This document shows positions 1-6,593 of a stretch of 34,256 nt of DNA, one piece after another. A program made the position numbers and the translations under genes. Source of the stretch: Novosphingobium panipatense (lineage in GTDB: Bacteria; Pseudomonadota; Alphaproteobacteria; Sphingomonadales; Sphingomonadaceae); contig NZ_MSQB01000002.1 in NCBI RefSeq assembly GCF_002149965.1, positions 260,771-295,026 of the forward strand. The letters run 5' to 3'. The notes under the pieces were generated by a model that was given only the letters and a program-made list of their open reading frames with translations, searched no databases and had not been told where the DNA came from. Within the stretch, counting starts at the first letter, position 1, and the number at the start of each line of letters is the position of its first letter.

Positions 1-385
1 GTCGCATGGAGACCGCGCTGCGTCCTCCGACCACGATGTGGTCAAGGAGCTCGATTCGCGCCGCTTCGCACAAGGCGGACAGTCGGCGCGTGGCGATCAC
101 GTCCGCCCGGCTGGGCAGCGGATCGCCGGAAGGGTGGTTGTGCACGAGCATCAGGCCTGCGGCCTTCTGCTTCAGCGCACGTTGCAGGAGCGGCGCGTAT
201 CCGGCGCGGATCGCGGCGACGCCGCCGGTGGTGCAAGTCACCTGCCCGGCCAGTCGCCCCTCCGCATCGAAGGGCAGTTCCAGCATCACTTCACATCGCA
301 GGCACCCGAGGTGGGTGACCAGCGTCTCTAGAAGGCGGCGGGAGAGCGGCCGGATGCGACTGCAACCCGGGACCAGTCCTGCCAT
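1..385 (-). CDS. RadC-like JAB-domain protein, 3' end cut by window
   Basis: The minus-strand frame from ATG at 385 runs off base 1. It carries the RadC C-terminal JAB/MPN signature: the run HNHPSGDP followed by SRAD, the metal-binding HxHPSGD...SxxD pattern, then a DHIVVG strand typical of the last part of RadC. The N-terminal helix-hairpin-helix half of full-length RadC (about 220 aa) is absent, so this is the short, JAB-only form of about 130 aa. Only the last few residues are missing. The start overlaps the 3' end of the upstream membrane-protein gene by about 58 nt and has no clear ribosome-binding site, so the start is uncertain. RadC proteins were once linked to DNA repair, but their biochemical role is not established. 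It is last in a minus-strand set with a membrane protein, a helical protein and a LuxR-type regulator. Confidence 0.8.
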   Translation of the reverse strand, partial: MAGLVPGCSRIRPLSRRLLETLVTHLGCLRCEVMLELPFDAEGRLAGQVTCTTGGVAAIRAGYAPLLQRALKQKAAGLMLVHNHPSGDPLPSRADVIATRRLSALCEAARIELLDHIVVGGRSAVSMR

Positions 386-819
386 GAGGGATCGTTGCCA
401 AGCCGCCGCTTGCGCGAGACGTGCAGTATCGTGCCGACAACGATCGCCATAAGCGCCAGGAACGTGGGCGTGCCCCGCATCACCGCGTAGACGATCGGCG
501 GAATGTCGATATCCGCCCAGCGGGCGAAATGCGCGCTCAGGCTCAAGAGCTGCAACGAGGTTGCCCATAGAGGCCATATCCTTCGCGCCTGGAGGGCAAG
601 GAAGCCGAAGCCGACCGTCCCCACCACATCGGTCATCAGCGAAAGCGGATCGACACTGGTGAAACCGCTGGGGAACAGGCTTTCTCCGCCGACTTGCAGC
701 AGGACCATCGCCAGGATGATCGCCGCGCCCCAGCGTTCGGGTGCGCCGCCCTGCCAGAACGCCAGCGATACCGCGACGATCAGCAGCAGGAAGAAAGCCG
801 TCTGTTCCAGCGCACCCAA
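328..819 (-). CDS. Small multi-pass membrane protein of unknown function
   Basis: I do not recognise this 163-aa protein. It has about four to five hydrophobic segments (near residues 7-24, 30-47, 62-78, 84-100 and 118-137) and a basic, soluble C-terminal tail rich in Arg. The start is a TTG at 819. It is supported by an AAGGAG ribosome-binding site about 9 nt upstream, placed directly after the stop codon of the preceding gene, so the two genes are probably co-transcribed and coupled. Its 3' end overlaps the RadC-like gene. Function cannot be given from sequence; the position suggests a membrane partner of the same small operon. Confidence 0.7.
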   Translation of the reverse strand: MGALEQTAFFLLLIVAVSLAFWQGGAPERWGAAIILAMVLLQVGGESLFPSGFTSVDPLSLMTDVVGTVGFGFLALQARRIWPLWATSLQLLSLSAHFARWADIDIPPIVYAVMRGTPTFLALMAIVVGTILHVSRKRRLGNDPSWQDWSRVAVASGRSPAAF

Positions 820-833
820 GCCCGCCTGCTCCT

Positions 834-1166
834 TCAGGCAGCCTCGACGAGCCGCTGCTCGCCCGCATCCGCGTCGAACAGCTCGGCCTTGTCGGGGCAG
901 CGAACCGGAATATCCATGGTCTCGGCCAGCTTCGAGAGATCGCTATGCGCCCGCACGAGTTCGGAACGCGCCTCGATCAGGCTGCGCTGCATGGCCGCCA
1001 CGCGCGCCATCGGGCGCTGGGTGCTATGGGCCTCGTCGACGATCGCAAGTCGGCCGCGCGCGATTTCCGCCATGAGTTCGCTGGCCTTGGCCAGAAGCTC
1101 GTCCATGTCGTTCTCTACCGACTGGATGCTCCGGGTGATGCGCATTCCGACGATATCGGGAGTCAT
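834..1166 (-). CDS. Small helical protein of unknown function
   Basis: A 110-aa protein beginning at ATG 1166, which has a good GGAGG site about 8 nt upstream. A longer frame could start at GTG 1190 but lacks such a site. The sequence is almost wholly helical and heptad-like, with many Glu, Arg, Leu and Ala residues and no Cys until the short C-terminal segment (VRCPDKAELF), so a coiled coil is likely. There is no signal peptide and no membrane segment. It lies between the LuxR-type regulator and the membrane protein, all on the minus strand with short gaps. No family is recognised. Confidence 0.65.
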   Translation of the reverse strand: MTPDIVGMRITRSIQSVENDMDELLAKASELMAEIARGRLAIVDEAHSTQRPMARVAAMQRSLIEARSELVRAHSDLSKLAETMDIPVRCPDKAELFDADAGEQRLVEAA

Positions 1167-1265
1167 GTTGTCGCCCTCCAGGTCATTCACCGGCGCGGCC
1201 CTGGGCCGGCACCGAAAAAATCAGACATCGAAGGCATTTCCGAAAAATCCAAAGGACCGGCTGCT

Positions 1266-1802
1266 CTAGAGGAGTTTTCCAAGTGTCTCGGCGATCGCCA
1301 GGGTAGCCGCGAGGGTTACCGCCATGGTCAATGCCAGAAGAAAAACCGCCCCTACGCGCCCTGCCCTTCCGAACTTCGCATCGAATGCCTCCAGGCCCGA
1401 CGGCTCGGCAATCCGGGTATCGAACCATTCCGGGTGCCGTGCCATGGGCCGTGCATCGGAAAGAACGAAGACCGGATCCACCGTCAGGTCCTGATCGACC
1501 TCTTCCCCCTCTTGCGACCCTGCGTCGATACGGGAAAAGCCATATGTGGGTTTGCCACATAGCTCCAGAAGCTGCCCGTAAAGGCGCGCGGTATCCTTGC
1601 GATTGAGCGTGCCCCACTTGTCGCGCACGGCATTGATGCGCTGGTCCACCGTGTTCGGCGCGATGCCGAGTTCACGGGCGATTTCCTTGGTGGTGCGGTG
1701 CATCAGCAGCAGGTCGAGCACTTCGACCTGCTTGGGCGTCAAGTTTTCCAACAACCCTGTTGCCTCGGAAATGTCGGCTATCTCTTGCACATCGGCCCTC
1801 AT
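1266..1802 (-). CDS. Membrane-anchored LuxR-type HTH regulator
   Basis: The 178-aa protein has an N-terminal LuxR/GerE-type helix-turn-helix at about residues 21-65. It shows the usual pattern LTPKQVEVLDLL, then KEIARELGIAPNTV, then a recognition-helix region with INAVRDKWG. A linker of about 80 residues, acidic in its first half, follows, and then one strong hydrophobic helix at about residues 150-172 ends the protein. There is no receiver or autoinducer-binding domain. The order (cytosolic DNA-binding domain first, single C-terminal membrane helix) resembles ToxR/CadC-like one-component regulators, though those use a winged helix. ATG 1802 is preceded by a GGAAGG site. It heads the minus-strand set with the helical, membrane and RadC-like genes, and may control them; that is inference. 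Confidence 0.8.
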   Translation of the reverse strand: MRADVQEIADISEATGLLENLTPKQVEVLDLLLMHRTTKEIARELGIAPNTVDQRINAVRDKWGTLNRKDTARLYGQLLELCGKPTYGFSRIDAGSQEGEEVDQDLTVDPVFVLSDARPMARHPEWFDTRIAEPSGLEAFDAKFGRAGRVGAVFLLALTMAVTLAATLAIAETLGKLL

Positions 1803-1922
1803 TCGCGCCTTCCGTGCCCTATAACGGCAAAACTCACTAGGGAAAATTGAAGGATAACCGAAAGAGGAATTTCCTGACCAGCCCTTTAATGCTTGTGGTT
1901 TACCAAGACTCGGTTGCGTCGA

Positions 1923-3008
1923 CTAGGGCACAGAAGGTTTATGCCCTTCCGAAAGCCGGTGTTTCTTCATGCAGTGCCGCAACTGGTCATAGGAAAGCCC
2001 GATCGCGGCGGCTGCCCGGCGCTGGTTCCAGCGGTGCCGGTCAAGCGCATCGACCAGCAGGCCCCGCTCATAGGCCTCGACCGAAGCCCGCAGCCCTGCA
2101 TTTGGCCCTGCATCTGGCCCTGCACCCGCTTCAGGCAGCGGGACCGGCTTCGGCTGCGAGGACGCCGGATCCGCGCGAACACCATCTGGCCGCGGCGGAA
2201 CCTCCGATCGAGAATCCACACGCCCCTCCTGCCGCCAGGGATTCTCGAAAGGATCGAAGACGATCTCGGCAATCGGGGCATGTTCGTTGGCCCAGCGATA
2301 GACCGCGCGCTCCACCACGTTGCGCAGTTCGCGGACGTTGCCCGGCCAGTCATGCGCTTCCAGAACGGCCATGGCTTCGCCCGTGAAGCCGGGCCAGGTA
2401 TCCCACTCCAGTTCGGTCGCCATGCGCCGCCCGTAGTAGTCCGCCAGTTCGTAGACGTCGCCTTCCCGCGCGCGCAGCGGCGGCAGGTTGATGACCTCGA
2501 AGCTAAGACGGTCGAGCAAGTCGGCGCGGAAGCGGCCTTCATCGGCCATGCGCGGCAAGTCCGCATTGGTCGCGGCCACCACGCGCACATCGACCTGCAC
2601 CGGACGCGAGGCCCCGATCCGGGCGATCTCGCCATATTCGATCACGCGCAGCAGGCGTTCCTGCGCCGCCATCGAAAGCGTGCCGAGTTCGTCGAGAAAA
2701 AGCGTCCCCCGATCCGCCTCCTCGAACCGCCCGGCCCGCGCCCGGACCGCCCCGGTGAAGGCGCCCGCCTCATGCCCGAACAGTTCCGCCTCGATCAGGG
2801 TTTCGGGGAGCGCCGCGCAGTTCATGGTGATGAGCGGCTCCCCCCAGCGCGGGGAGAGATGGTGAAGGCGCTGGGCGATCAGCTCCTTGCCCGTCCCGCG
2901 CTCGCCGATGACCAGCACCGGGCGCCGCACCGAAGCCGCGCGGCTGGCGCGCTCCACGGCATCGAGAAAGGCGGTCGATTGACCGATGAACTGAACATCC
3001 CGCTCCAT
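1923..3008 (-). CDS. pspF: Phage shock protein operon activator PspF
   Basis: A sigma-54 enhancer-binding protein of 361 aa that drives the divergent psp operon. The AAA+ domain occupies about residues 5-235: Walker A GERGTGKE, the GAFTGA loop that contacts sigma-54, Walker B TLFLDELG, and the WPGNVREL segment. There is no N-terminal receiver or sensor domain, as in PspF, which is instead held inactive by PspA. A Pro/Ala-rich linker follows, then a Fis-type HTH at the C-terminus ending YDQLRHCMKKHRL. E. coli PspF is about 325 aa; the extra length is in the linker, part of which is coded by a 12-bp tandem repeat near 2095-2126. ATG 3008 is preferred; an in-frame TTG at 3014 is possible, and neither has a strong ribosome-binding site. 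Confidence 0.93.
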   Translation of the reverse strand: MERDVQFIGQSTAFLDAVERASRAASVRRPVLVIGERGTGKELIAQRLHHLSPRWGEPLITMNCAALPETLIEAELFGHEAGAFTGAVRARAGRFEEADRGTLFLDELGTLSMAAQERLLRVIEYGEIARIGASRPVQVDVRVVAATNADLPRMADEGRFRADLLDRLSFEVINLPPLRAREGDVYELADYYGRRMATELEWDTWPGFTGEAMAVLEAHDWPGNVRELRNVVERAVYRWANEHAPIAEIVFDPFENPWRQEGRVDSRSEVPPRPDGVRADPASSQPKPVPLPEAGAGPDAGPNAGLRASVEAYERGLLVDALDRHRWNQRRAAAAIGLSYDQLRHCMKKHRLSEGHKPSVP

Positions 3009-3084
3009 TCCCAAATATTAGCGAATTTTCCCATTCATTGGCAATTCATCTTTTTAAGCCCTCCGCGTCAAACTGCTGAATTCG

Positions 3085-3094
3085 CGGAAATCCG
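3085..3094. promoter_or_regulatory. Possible PspF enhancer half-sites upstream of the psp promoter
   Basis: The 100-bp stretch between pspF and the sigma-54 promoter should hold the activator-binding sites. The clearest symmetry is CGGA-AA-TCCG at 3085-3094, about 15 bp before the -24 element. Looser GAATT/AATTC arms lie near 3023-3047. Position and symmetry are all the support there is. A real upstream activating site usually lies 80 bp or more from the promoter, so the more distal AT-rich stretch is an equal candidate. Confidence 0.25.
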
Positions 3095-3108
3095 TGCCTT
3101 TCGAAAAC

Positions 3109-3123
3109 TGGCACGCCCCTTGC
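3109..3123 (+). promoter_or_regulatory. Sigma-54 (-24/-12) promoter of the psp operon
   Basis: The 15 bases read TGGCACG, four spacer bases (CCCC), TTGC. This matches the RpoN consensus TGGCACG-N4-TTGC exactly, with GG at 3110-3111 and GC at 3122-3123 at the required 12-bp register. The expected start of transcription is about 3135, some 30 nt before the ATG of the first psp gene (3168). A divergent PspF gene next door is the standard arrangement for this kind of promoter. Confidence 0.92.
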
Positions 3124-3167
3124 GATGACATGGGCAAATTCACGAGATCCGACAGAGGAACACCACG

Positions 3168-3362
3168 ATGTCCTTTCAGAACGCCAGCTTCGCAGCCCGC
3201 CATCAGAGCAAGCAGCCCGGCGCGTCCCGCGCACGCAGCAAGCTCGACTGGGCGATCATCGCCGCGGTGCTGGCGATGGGCACGCTCAACCTCGTCGCCA
3301 TGAGCGACCGGATCGCACCCCCGGCCCACGCCGCGCCGGTCTGCGGAGCGCCGCTCCAGTGA
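3168..3362 (+). CDS. Small single-pass membrane protein, first gene of the psp operon
   Basis: A 64-aa protein with a basic N-terminus (residues 1-25), one hydrophobic segment at about residues 27-45 ([19 protein letters not shown]) and a short tail with one Cys. GAGGA about 8 nt upstream of ATG 3168 is a good ribosome-binding site, and the gene follows the sigma-54 promoter by about 45 bp. It is not PspA, PspB, PspC or PspD by sequence. Position as first gene of the regulon implies it is made under envelope stress; its role is unknown. Its TGA stop overlaps a GTG that is in frame with pspA. Confidence 0.75.
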   Translation: MSFQNASFAARHQSKQPGASRARSKLDWAIIAAVLAMGTLNLVAMSDRIAPPAHAAPVCGAPLQ

Positions 3363-3514
3363 GCAGGCTCGACGCGGAAATCGAAATCCTGCAAGGATCG
3401 GCGCAGGACGCCCAGGCCTTCCAGCCCGGACGCGCCCGCCCGTTCGTCACCGGTGCTTCCCGCTTCACGCAGGCCCGCAAGTTCAATCCCACCTCGATAA
3501 AAGGAAATGCCAGG

Positions 3515-4198
3515 ATGGGTATCTTCTCCCGCACGCGCGACATCATCGCCGCCAACTTCAACGACATGTTGGACAAGGCGGAAGATCCCGGGAAGATGAT
3601 CCGCCTCATCATCCTGGAGATGGAGGAAACCCTCGTCGAAGTGCGCACCAGCAGCGCGCGGACCATTGCCGACCAGAAGGAACTGCGCCGTCACGTCGGG
3701 AAGCTGGACCAGCTTCAGGCCGACTGGGGCGACAAGGCCCAGCTCGCGCTCAGCAAGGACCGCGAGGACCTGGCCCGCGCCGCCCTGCTCGAAAAGAAGA
3801 AGGCCGGTGACATGGCCGAGCAGCTTCGTAGCGAGATCGCCGTGCTCGACGATGCCCTGCGCGCCTACGAGGAGGACATCGAGAAGCTCCAGAACCGCCT
3901 GCGCGAGGCCCGCAGCCGCCAGTCCTCGATCGCCGCCCGCTTGCAGAGCGCCGAGAATCGGGTCAAGCTGCGCACCCTGCTGTCGAGCGAGCGCGTGGAC
4001 GAGGCTCTGGTACGCTTCGACCAGCTCGAAAGGCGCGTCGACTATGCCGAAGGCCGCGCCGAGGCGATGAGCCTGGGCGACAGTCGCCAGCCGACGCTCG
4101 CCGAGGAAATCGCCGCGCTCCAGGACGGCGACACGATCGATGCCGAACTTGCCGAAATGAAGCGCGCTATGAACGCGGGCAAGAACGGTTCGGAATAA
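3515..4198 (+). CDS. pspA: Phage shock protein A
   Basis: A 227-aa protein of the PspA/IM30 (ESCRT-III-like) family, close to the 222 aa of E. coli PspA. It opens with the short amphipathic helix typical of the family (MGIFSRTRDIIAANFNDML), the conserved EDPGKMIRL segment, and then continuous coiled-coil helices to the end. PspA binds stressed inner membrane and, in unstressed cells, inhibits PspF. ATG 3515 has an AAGGA site and puts the amphipathic helix at the very N-terminus, where membrane binding requires it. The frame is open upstream to a GTG at 3359 that overlaps the previous stop; that would add 52 residues in front of this helix and is judged unlikely. Second gene of the sigma-54-driven operon. 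Confidence 0.95.
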   Translation: MGIFSRTRDIIAANFNDMLDKAEDPGKMIRLIILEMEETLVEVRTSSARTIADQKELRRHVGKLDQLQADWGDKAQLALSKDREDLARAALLEKKKAGDMAEQLRSEIAVLDDALRAYEEDIEKLQNRLREARSRQSSIAARLQSAENRVKLRTLLSSERVDEALVRFDQLERRVDYAEGRAEAMSLGDSRQPTLAEEIAALQDGDTIDAELAEMKRAMNAGKNGSE

Positions 4199-4334
4199 CA
4201 GCGGCGCACCTGGCATCCCGGCAGGTGCATGCCGCCCGCGAAGGGCCATGACCGGGAATGCGGGTCTTCAGGACCCGACCAGTCAAAGGGACCCCGGCGC
4301 CAGTCGGCGCGGTCCAAGGGAAAGGGAAAAACCA

Positions 4335-4739
4335 GTGTCACGCGGACAATTCTATCTCGACAAGTCGAACGCCAAGCTCGCGGGTGTCTGCTCCGGCATT
4401 GCCGACTACACCGGGGTCGATACGCTCTGGGTGCGCATCGCGGCGGTGCTGCTCACCTTCTTCGTCTCCTTCGTGACGATCCCGATCTACATCGCGGTCG
4501 CCCTGATGGCGGACAAGCGGCCAATGAGCCTCTACAGCGAAGCCGAGGAAGAGCGCCTGCTGCGCCGTATGGAACGCCGCAGGAATCGCCAGGGCTATGG
4601 CCTCATGCGTTCCACGCCCAACCGTTCGGGCCGCCTGCGCAGCGAACTCTCGGACATCGACCGCCGCGTCGCCGAAATGGAAGCGCACTACACCAGCAGC
4701 AATTCGCGCCTCGCCGCCGAAATCGACAGTCTGCGCTAA
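4335..4739 (+). CDS. pspC: Phage shock protein C, PspC-domain membrane protein
   Basis: A 134-aa protein with the PspC domain: FYLDKSNAKLAGVCSGIADY near residues 6-25 (compare the family's GVCAGIA motif), then a membrane helix at about 35-58, then a charged C-terminal half ending in a helical SRLAAEIDSLR. Its length is close to E. coli PspC (119 aa). I chose GTG 4335, preceded by AAGGGAAAA, because the family's N-terminus begins there. A longer in-frame ATG at 4248 would add 29 residues without homologous features. PspC and PspB together sense membrane stress and recruit PspA away from PspF. Third gene of the psp operon. Confidence 0.9.
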   Translation: MSRGQFYLDKSNAKLAGVCSGIADYTGVDTLWVRIAAVLLTFFVSFVTIPIYIAVALMADKRPMSLYSEAEEERLLRRMERRRNRQGYGLMRSTPNRSGRLRSELSDIDRRVAEMEAHYTSSNSRLAAEIDSLR

Positions 4740-4786
4740 GCGCGGCAGTCAAAACGCAGGCAACGGGTAACAGGGACAATAGCTCG

Positions 4787-5065
4787 ATGGAAAACCTCGC
4801 CCTCCTCATTCCGCTGGCCCCGTTCATCATCGGCGGCTTCGCGATCTGGACGCGGCATCAGCGCAAGATGGCCGAACTCCAGGTTCAGGCGACTGCCGAG
4901 AAGGCCGCGCAATATGCCTCGCACTCCCGCGAACTCGAAGAGCGCGTGCGGGTGCTGGAACGGATCATCACCGACGGCGGCTACAACACCGCGCTGCAGA
5001 TCGAAGCCCTGCGCGACACCCGCGAAGTGGAGGCCAGCGAAGCGGCGAAGGAAACCCGCCAGTGA
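4787..5065 (+). CDS. pspB: PspB-like envelope stress protein, copy 1
   Basis: A 92-aa protein with an N-terminal membrane helix (about residues 3-21) followed by a cytoplasmic coiled coil. The segment ERVRVLERIITD matches the family's RIQALESILD region of E. coli PspB (74 aa). Of the three PspB-like genes here this is the best match to canonical PspB. Its extra C-terminal segment QIEALRD is shared with the next two genes. ATG 4787 lies 47 nt after the pspC stop. PspB works with PspC at the inner membrane to relieve PspA inhibition of PspF. Confidence 0.85.
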   Translation: MENLALLIPLAPFIIGGFAIWTRHQRKMAELQVQATAEKAAQYASHSRELEERVRVLERIITDGGYNTALQIEALRDTREVEASEAAKETRQ

Positions 5066-5111
5066 GCGGCCTTGCACCGACCCGCGCGAACGGAACAGGG
5101 GACTGACCCGG

Positions 5112-5453
5112 ATGGATTACGCAACGCTCGAAATGCTCTCGCCGGTGTTCGTCGTCGCCACGGCGCTGGGGATCGGTGGCTGGGTCTTCAACAACTGGCT
5201 GCGTATGCGCCACGGCTACCCGCTGGAAAGTTCGTGGGGCAAGGCTATCTATCCCAAGGACAACAACGAGGCACAGGCCCGCGTGCAACTGCTGACCCAG
5301 GAAAACGCCCAGCTGCGCGCCGAGATCGGCGCGATCAAGGACCGCCTCGCCAGCGTGGAGCGCATCGTCACCGATCAGGGCTACGATGTCGCCCGCCAGA
5401 TCGAAGGCCTGCGAGACGCCCGCAACGGGATCGGGCATGAGGTGACACAATGA
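5112..5453 (+). CDS. PspB-like envelope stress protein, copy 2
   Basis: A 113-aa paralogue of the preceding gene. It has a membrane helix at about residues 10-29, then an inserted region with HGYPLESSWGKAIYP, then a coiled coil ending RLASVERIVTDQGYDVARQI and EGLRD. The pattern R-x-x-(V/L)-ERI-x-TD ... QI-x-x-LRD is shared with copies 1 and 3. ATG 5112 lies 46 nt after copy 1, and the stop overlaps the start of copy 3 by 4 nt (ATGA). It is longer than typical PspB and could have its own partner. Assignment to the PspB family is by motif and position. Confidence 0.75.
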   Translation: MDYATLEMLSPVFVVATALGIGGWVFNNWLRMRHGYPLESSWGKAIYPKDNNEAQARVQLLTQENAQLRAEIGAIKDRLASVERIVTDQGYDVARQIEGLRDARNGIGHEVTQ

Positions 5454-5689
5454 GTTTCTGGACCGCCGTAGTCGTAATCTTCGCGATCGCCTCGATCACC
5501 TGGCTGCGCGCGCAGAAGCTGCGTGGCGAGAAACCGGGTTTCCGCCTCGACGGCCATAGCGAACGCGAGCACGAACTGGAAAACGAGGTCGAGAACCTGC
5601 GCAAGCGCATCGCCGTTCTCGAACGCATCGCCACCGACGACCGCCGCGAAAAGGACCTTGCGCGCGAAATCGACGCCCTGCGGGATTGA
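5450..5689 (+). CDS. PspB-like envelope stress protein, copy 3
   Basis: A 79-aa protein, closest of the three to the size of E. coli PspB. The N-terminal membrane helix (about residues 2-20) is followed by a charged coiled coil with RKRIAVLERIATDD and REIDALRD, the same signature seen in copies 1 and 2. The start codon overlaps the previous stop (ATGA), so translation is probably coupled. It is the last gene of the psp operon; a REP-type hairpin begins 5 nt after its stop. Confidence 0.75.
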   Translation: MSFWTAVVVIFAIASITWLRAQKLRGEKPGFRLDGHSEREHELENEVENLRKRIAVLERIATDDRREKDLAREIDALRD

Positions 5690-5693
5690 GAAC

Positions 5694-5726
5694 ACGTCGT
5701 CCCGGACTTGATCCGGGACCGCTGGC
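5694..5726. repeat. REP-type hairpin, GC subfamily, copy 1
   Basis: A 33-nt unit whose core at 5699-5719 has stem arms GTCCCGGA and TCCGGGAC with loop CTTGA. The same 33 nt recur exactly at 9541-9573 and, inverted, at 9631-9663. It sits just after the psp operon and may end or stabilise that transcript. No T-tract follows. Confidence 0.85.
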
Positions 5727-5887
5727 CGGGACCCTCTGCCCTTTCGGCAGAGCCGCGCCACTGCGTCGCAGCACCGGAAAAACGGCAGACCCGATCCCAC
5801 AATATATCTGAAATTACATGTTTTTCACTAGCCAGCCCTTCCCCTGACCGACATCGACAGAACCATTACCCTTCACGGAGGAAAGAC

Positions 5888-6583
5888 GTGTTGAAACGCC
5901 TTCTGCCCCTTCCCGTAGTGGCTGCATTCTGGGCAGCATTCTCGATTGCCCCGCTCCATGCCCAGGAAGCCGATCGTCAGTTTCCGGTGAGCGCTTTCGA
6001 CGCCATCCAGACGCGCGGTTCGGACCGCGTGAAGGTCGTTCCCGGCGACGCCAGCGTAGTCATCGCGACAGGTGACCCGCAGGCGCTGGATACGCTTCGT
6101 GTCGAAGTGAAGGATCGCGTTCTCTACATCGATCGCAAGCCGGGCAATTGGCGAGACAAGGGCGCGACCGTGACGGTTTCGGCATCGACGCTGCGGGCCG
6201 TGACGATATCCGGCTCGGGCTCCGTCGAAATAGCGCAAGTGACCGGCCCGGAATTTCTGGGAAGCATGAGCGGTTCCGGGGCTCTCTACCTGAACGGCGT
6301 GGATGCCGACCTGGTGGAAATCCGCCAGACCGGGTCGGGCGCTGCCACGGCGAACGGCCGGGCAAAGTCCATCAAGCTATCCGTTCGCGGTTCGGGTGAA
6401 ATCGACACCCGTGCGCTGCAGGCCCAGGACCTCAGGATCGACATGACCGGGTCCGCCTTGATTCATGCGAAGGCTTCCGGCACCGCAAGGATCAATACGC
6501 GGGGGAGCGGCGTGATCGACGTGAAGGGCGGCCCGCAATGCGTGATCAACCAGAAAGGCACCGGCACGCTGCGCTGCGGCTGA
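5888..6583 (+). CDS. Secreted GIN-domain (DUF2807) protein
   Basis: A 231-aa protein with a Sec signal peptide (cleavage predicted after residue 25, LHA|Q) and a mature part made of repeated short beta-strands with the recurring SGSG / GSG turns (ISGSGSVEI, SMSGSGALYL, QTGSGAATA, RGSGEID). These are the hallmark of the head GIN domain, a right-handed beta-helix found in secreted or envelope proteins. The start is GTG 5888, supported by GGAGG 6-7 nt upstream. One Cys pair near the C-terminus (CVIN ... LRCG) could form a disulfide. Exact function of the family is unknown. It stands alone, and its stop is only 10 bp from the convergent nadE stop. Confidence 0.85.
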   Translation: MLKRLLPLPVVAAFWAAFSIAPLHAQEADRQFPVSAFDAIQTRGSDRVKVVPGDASVVIATGDPQALDTLRVEVKDRVLYIDRKPGNWRDKGATVTVSASTLRAVTISGSGSVEIAQVTGPEFLGSMSGSGALYLNGVDADLVEIRQTGSGAATANGRAKSIKLSVRGSGEIDTRALQAQDLRIDMTGSALIHAKASGTARINTRGSGVIDVKGGPQCVINQKGTGTLRCG

Positions 6584-6593
6584 CGACGGAAAG

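Noticed and set aside
5697..5820. Start of the GIN-domain gene upstream of 5888
   Set aside because: The frame is open to 5708 but passes through the REP hairpin; the signal peptide and GGAGG site fix the start at GTG 5888.
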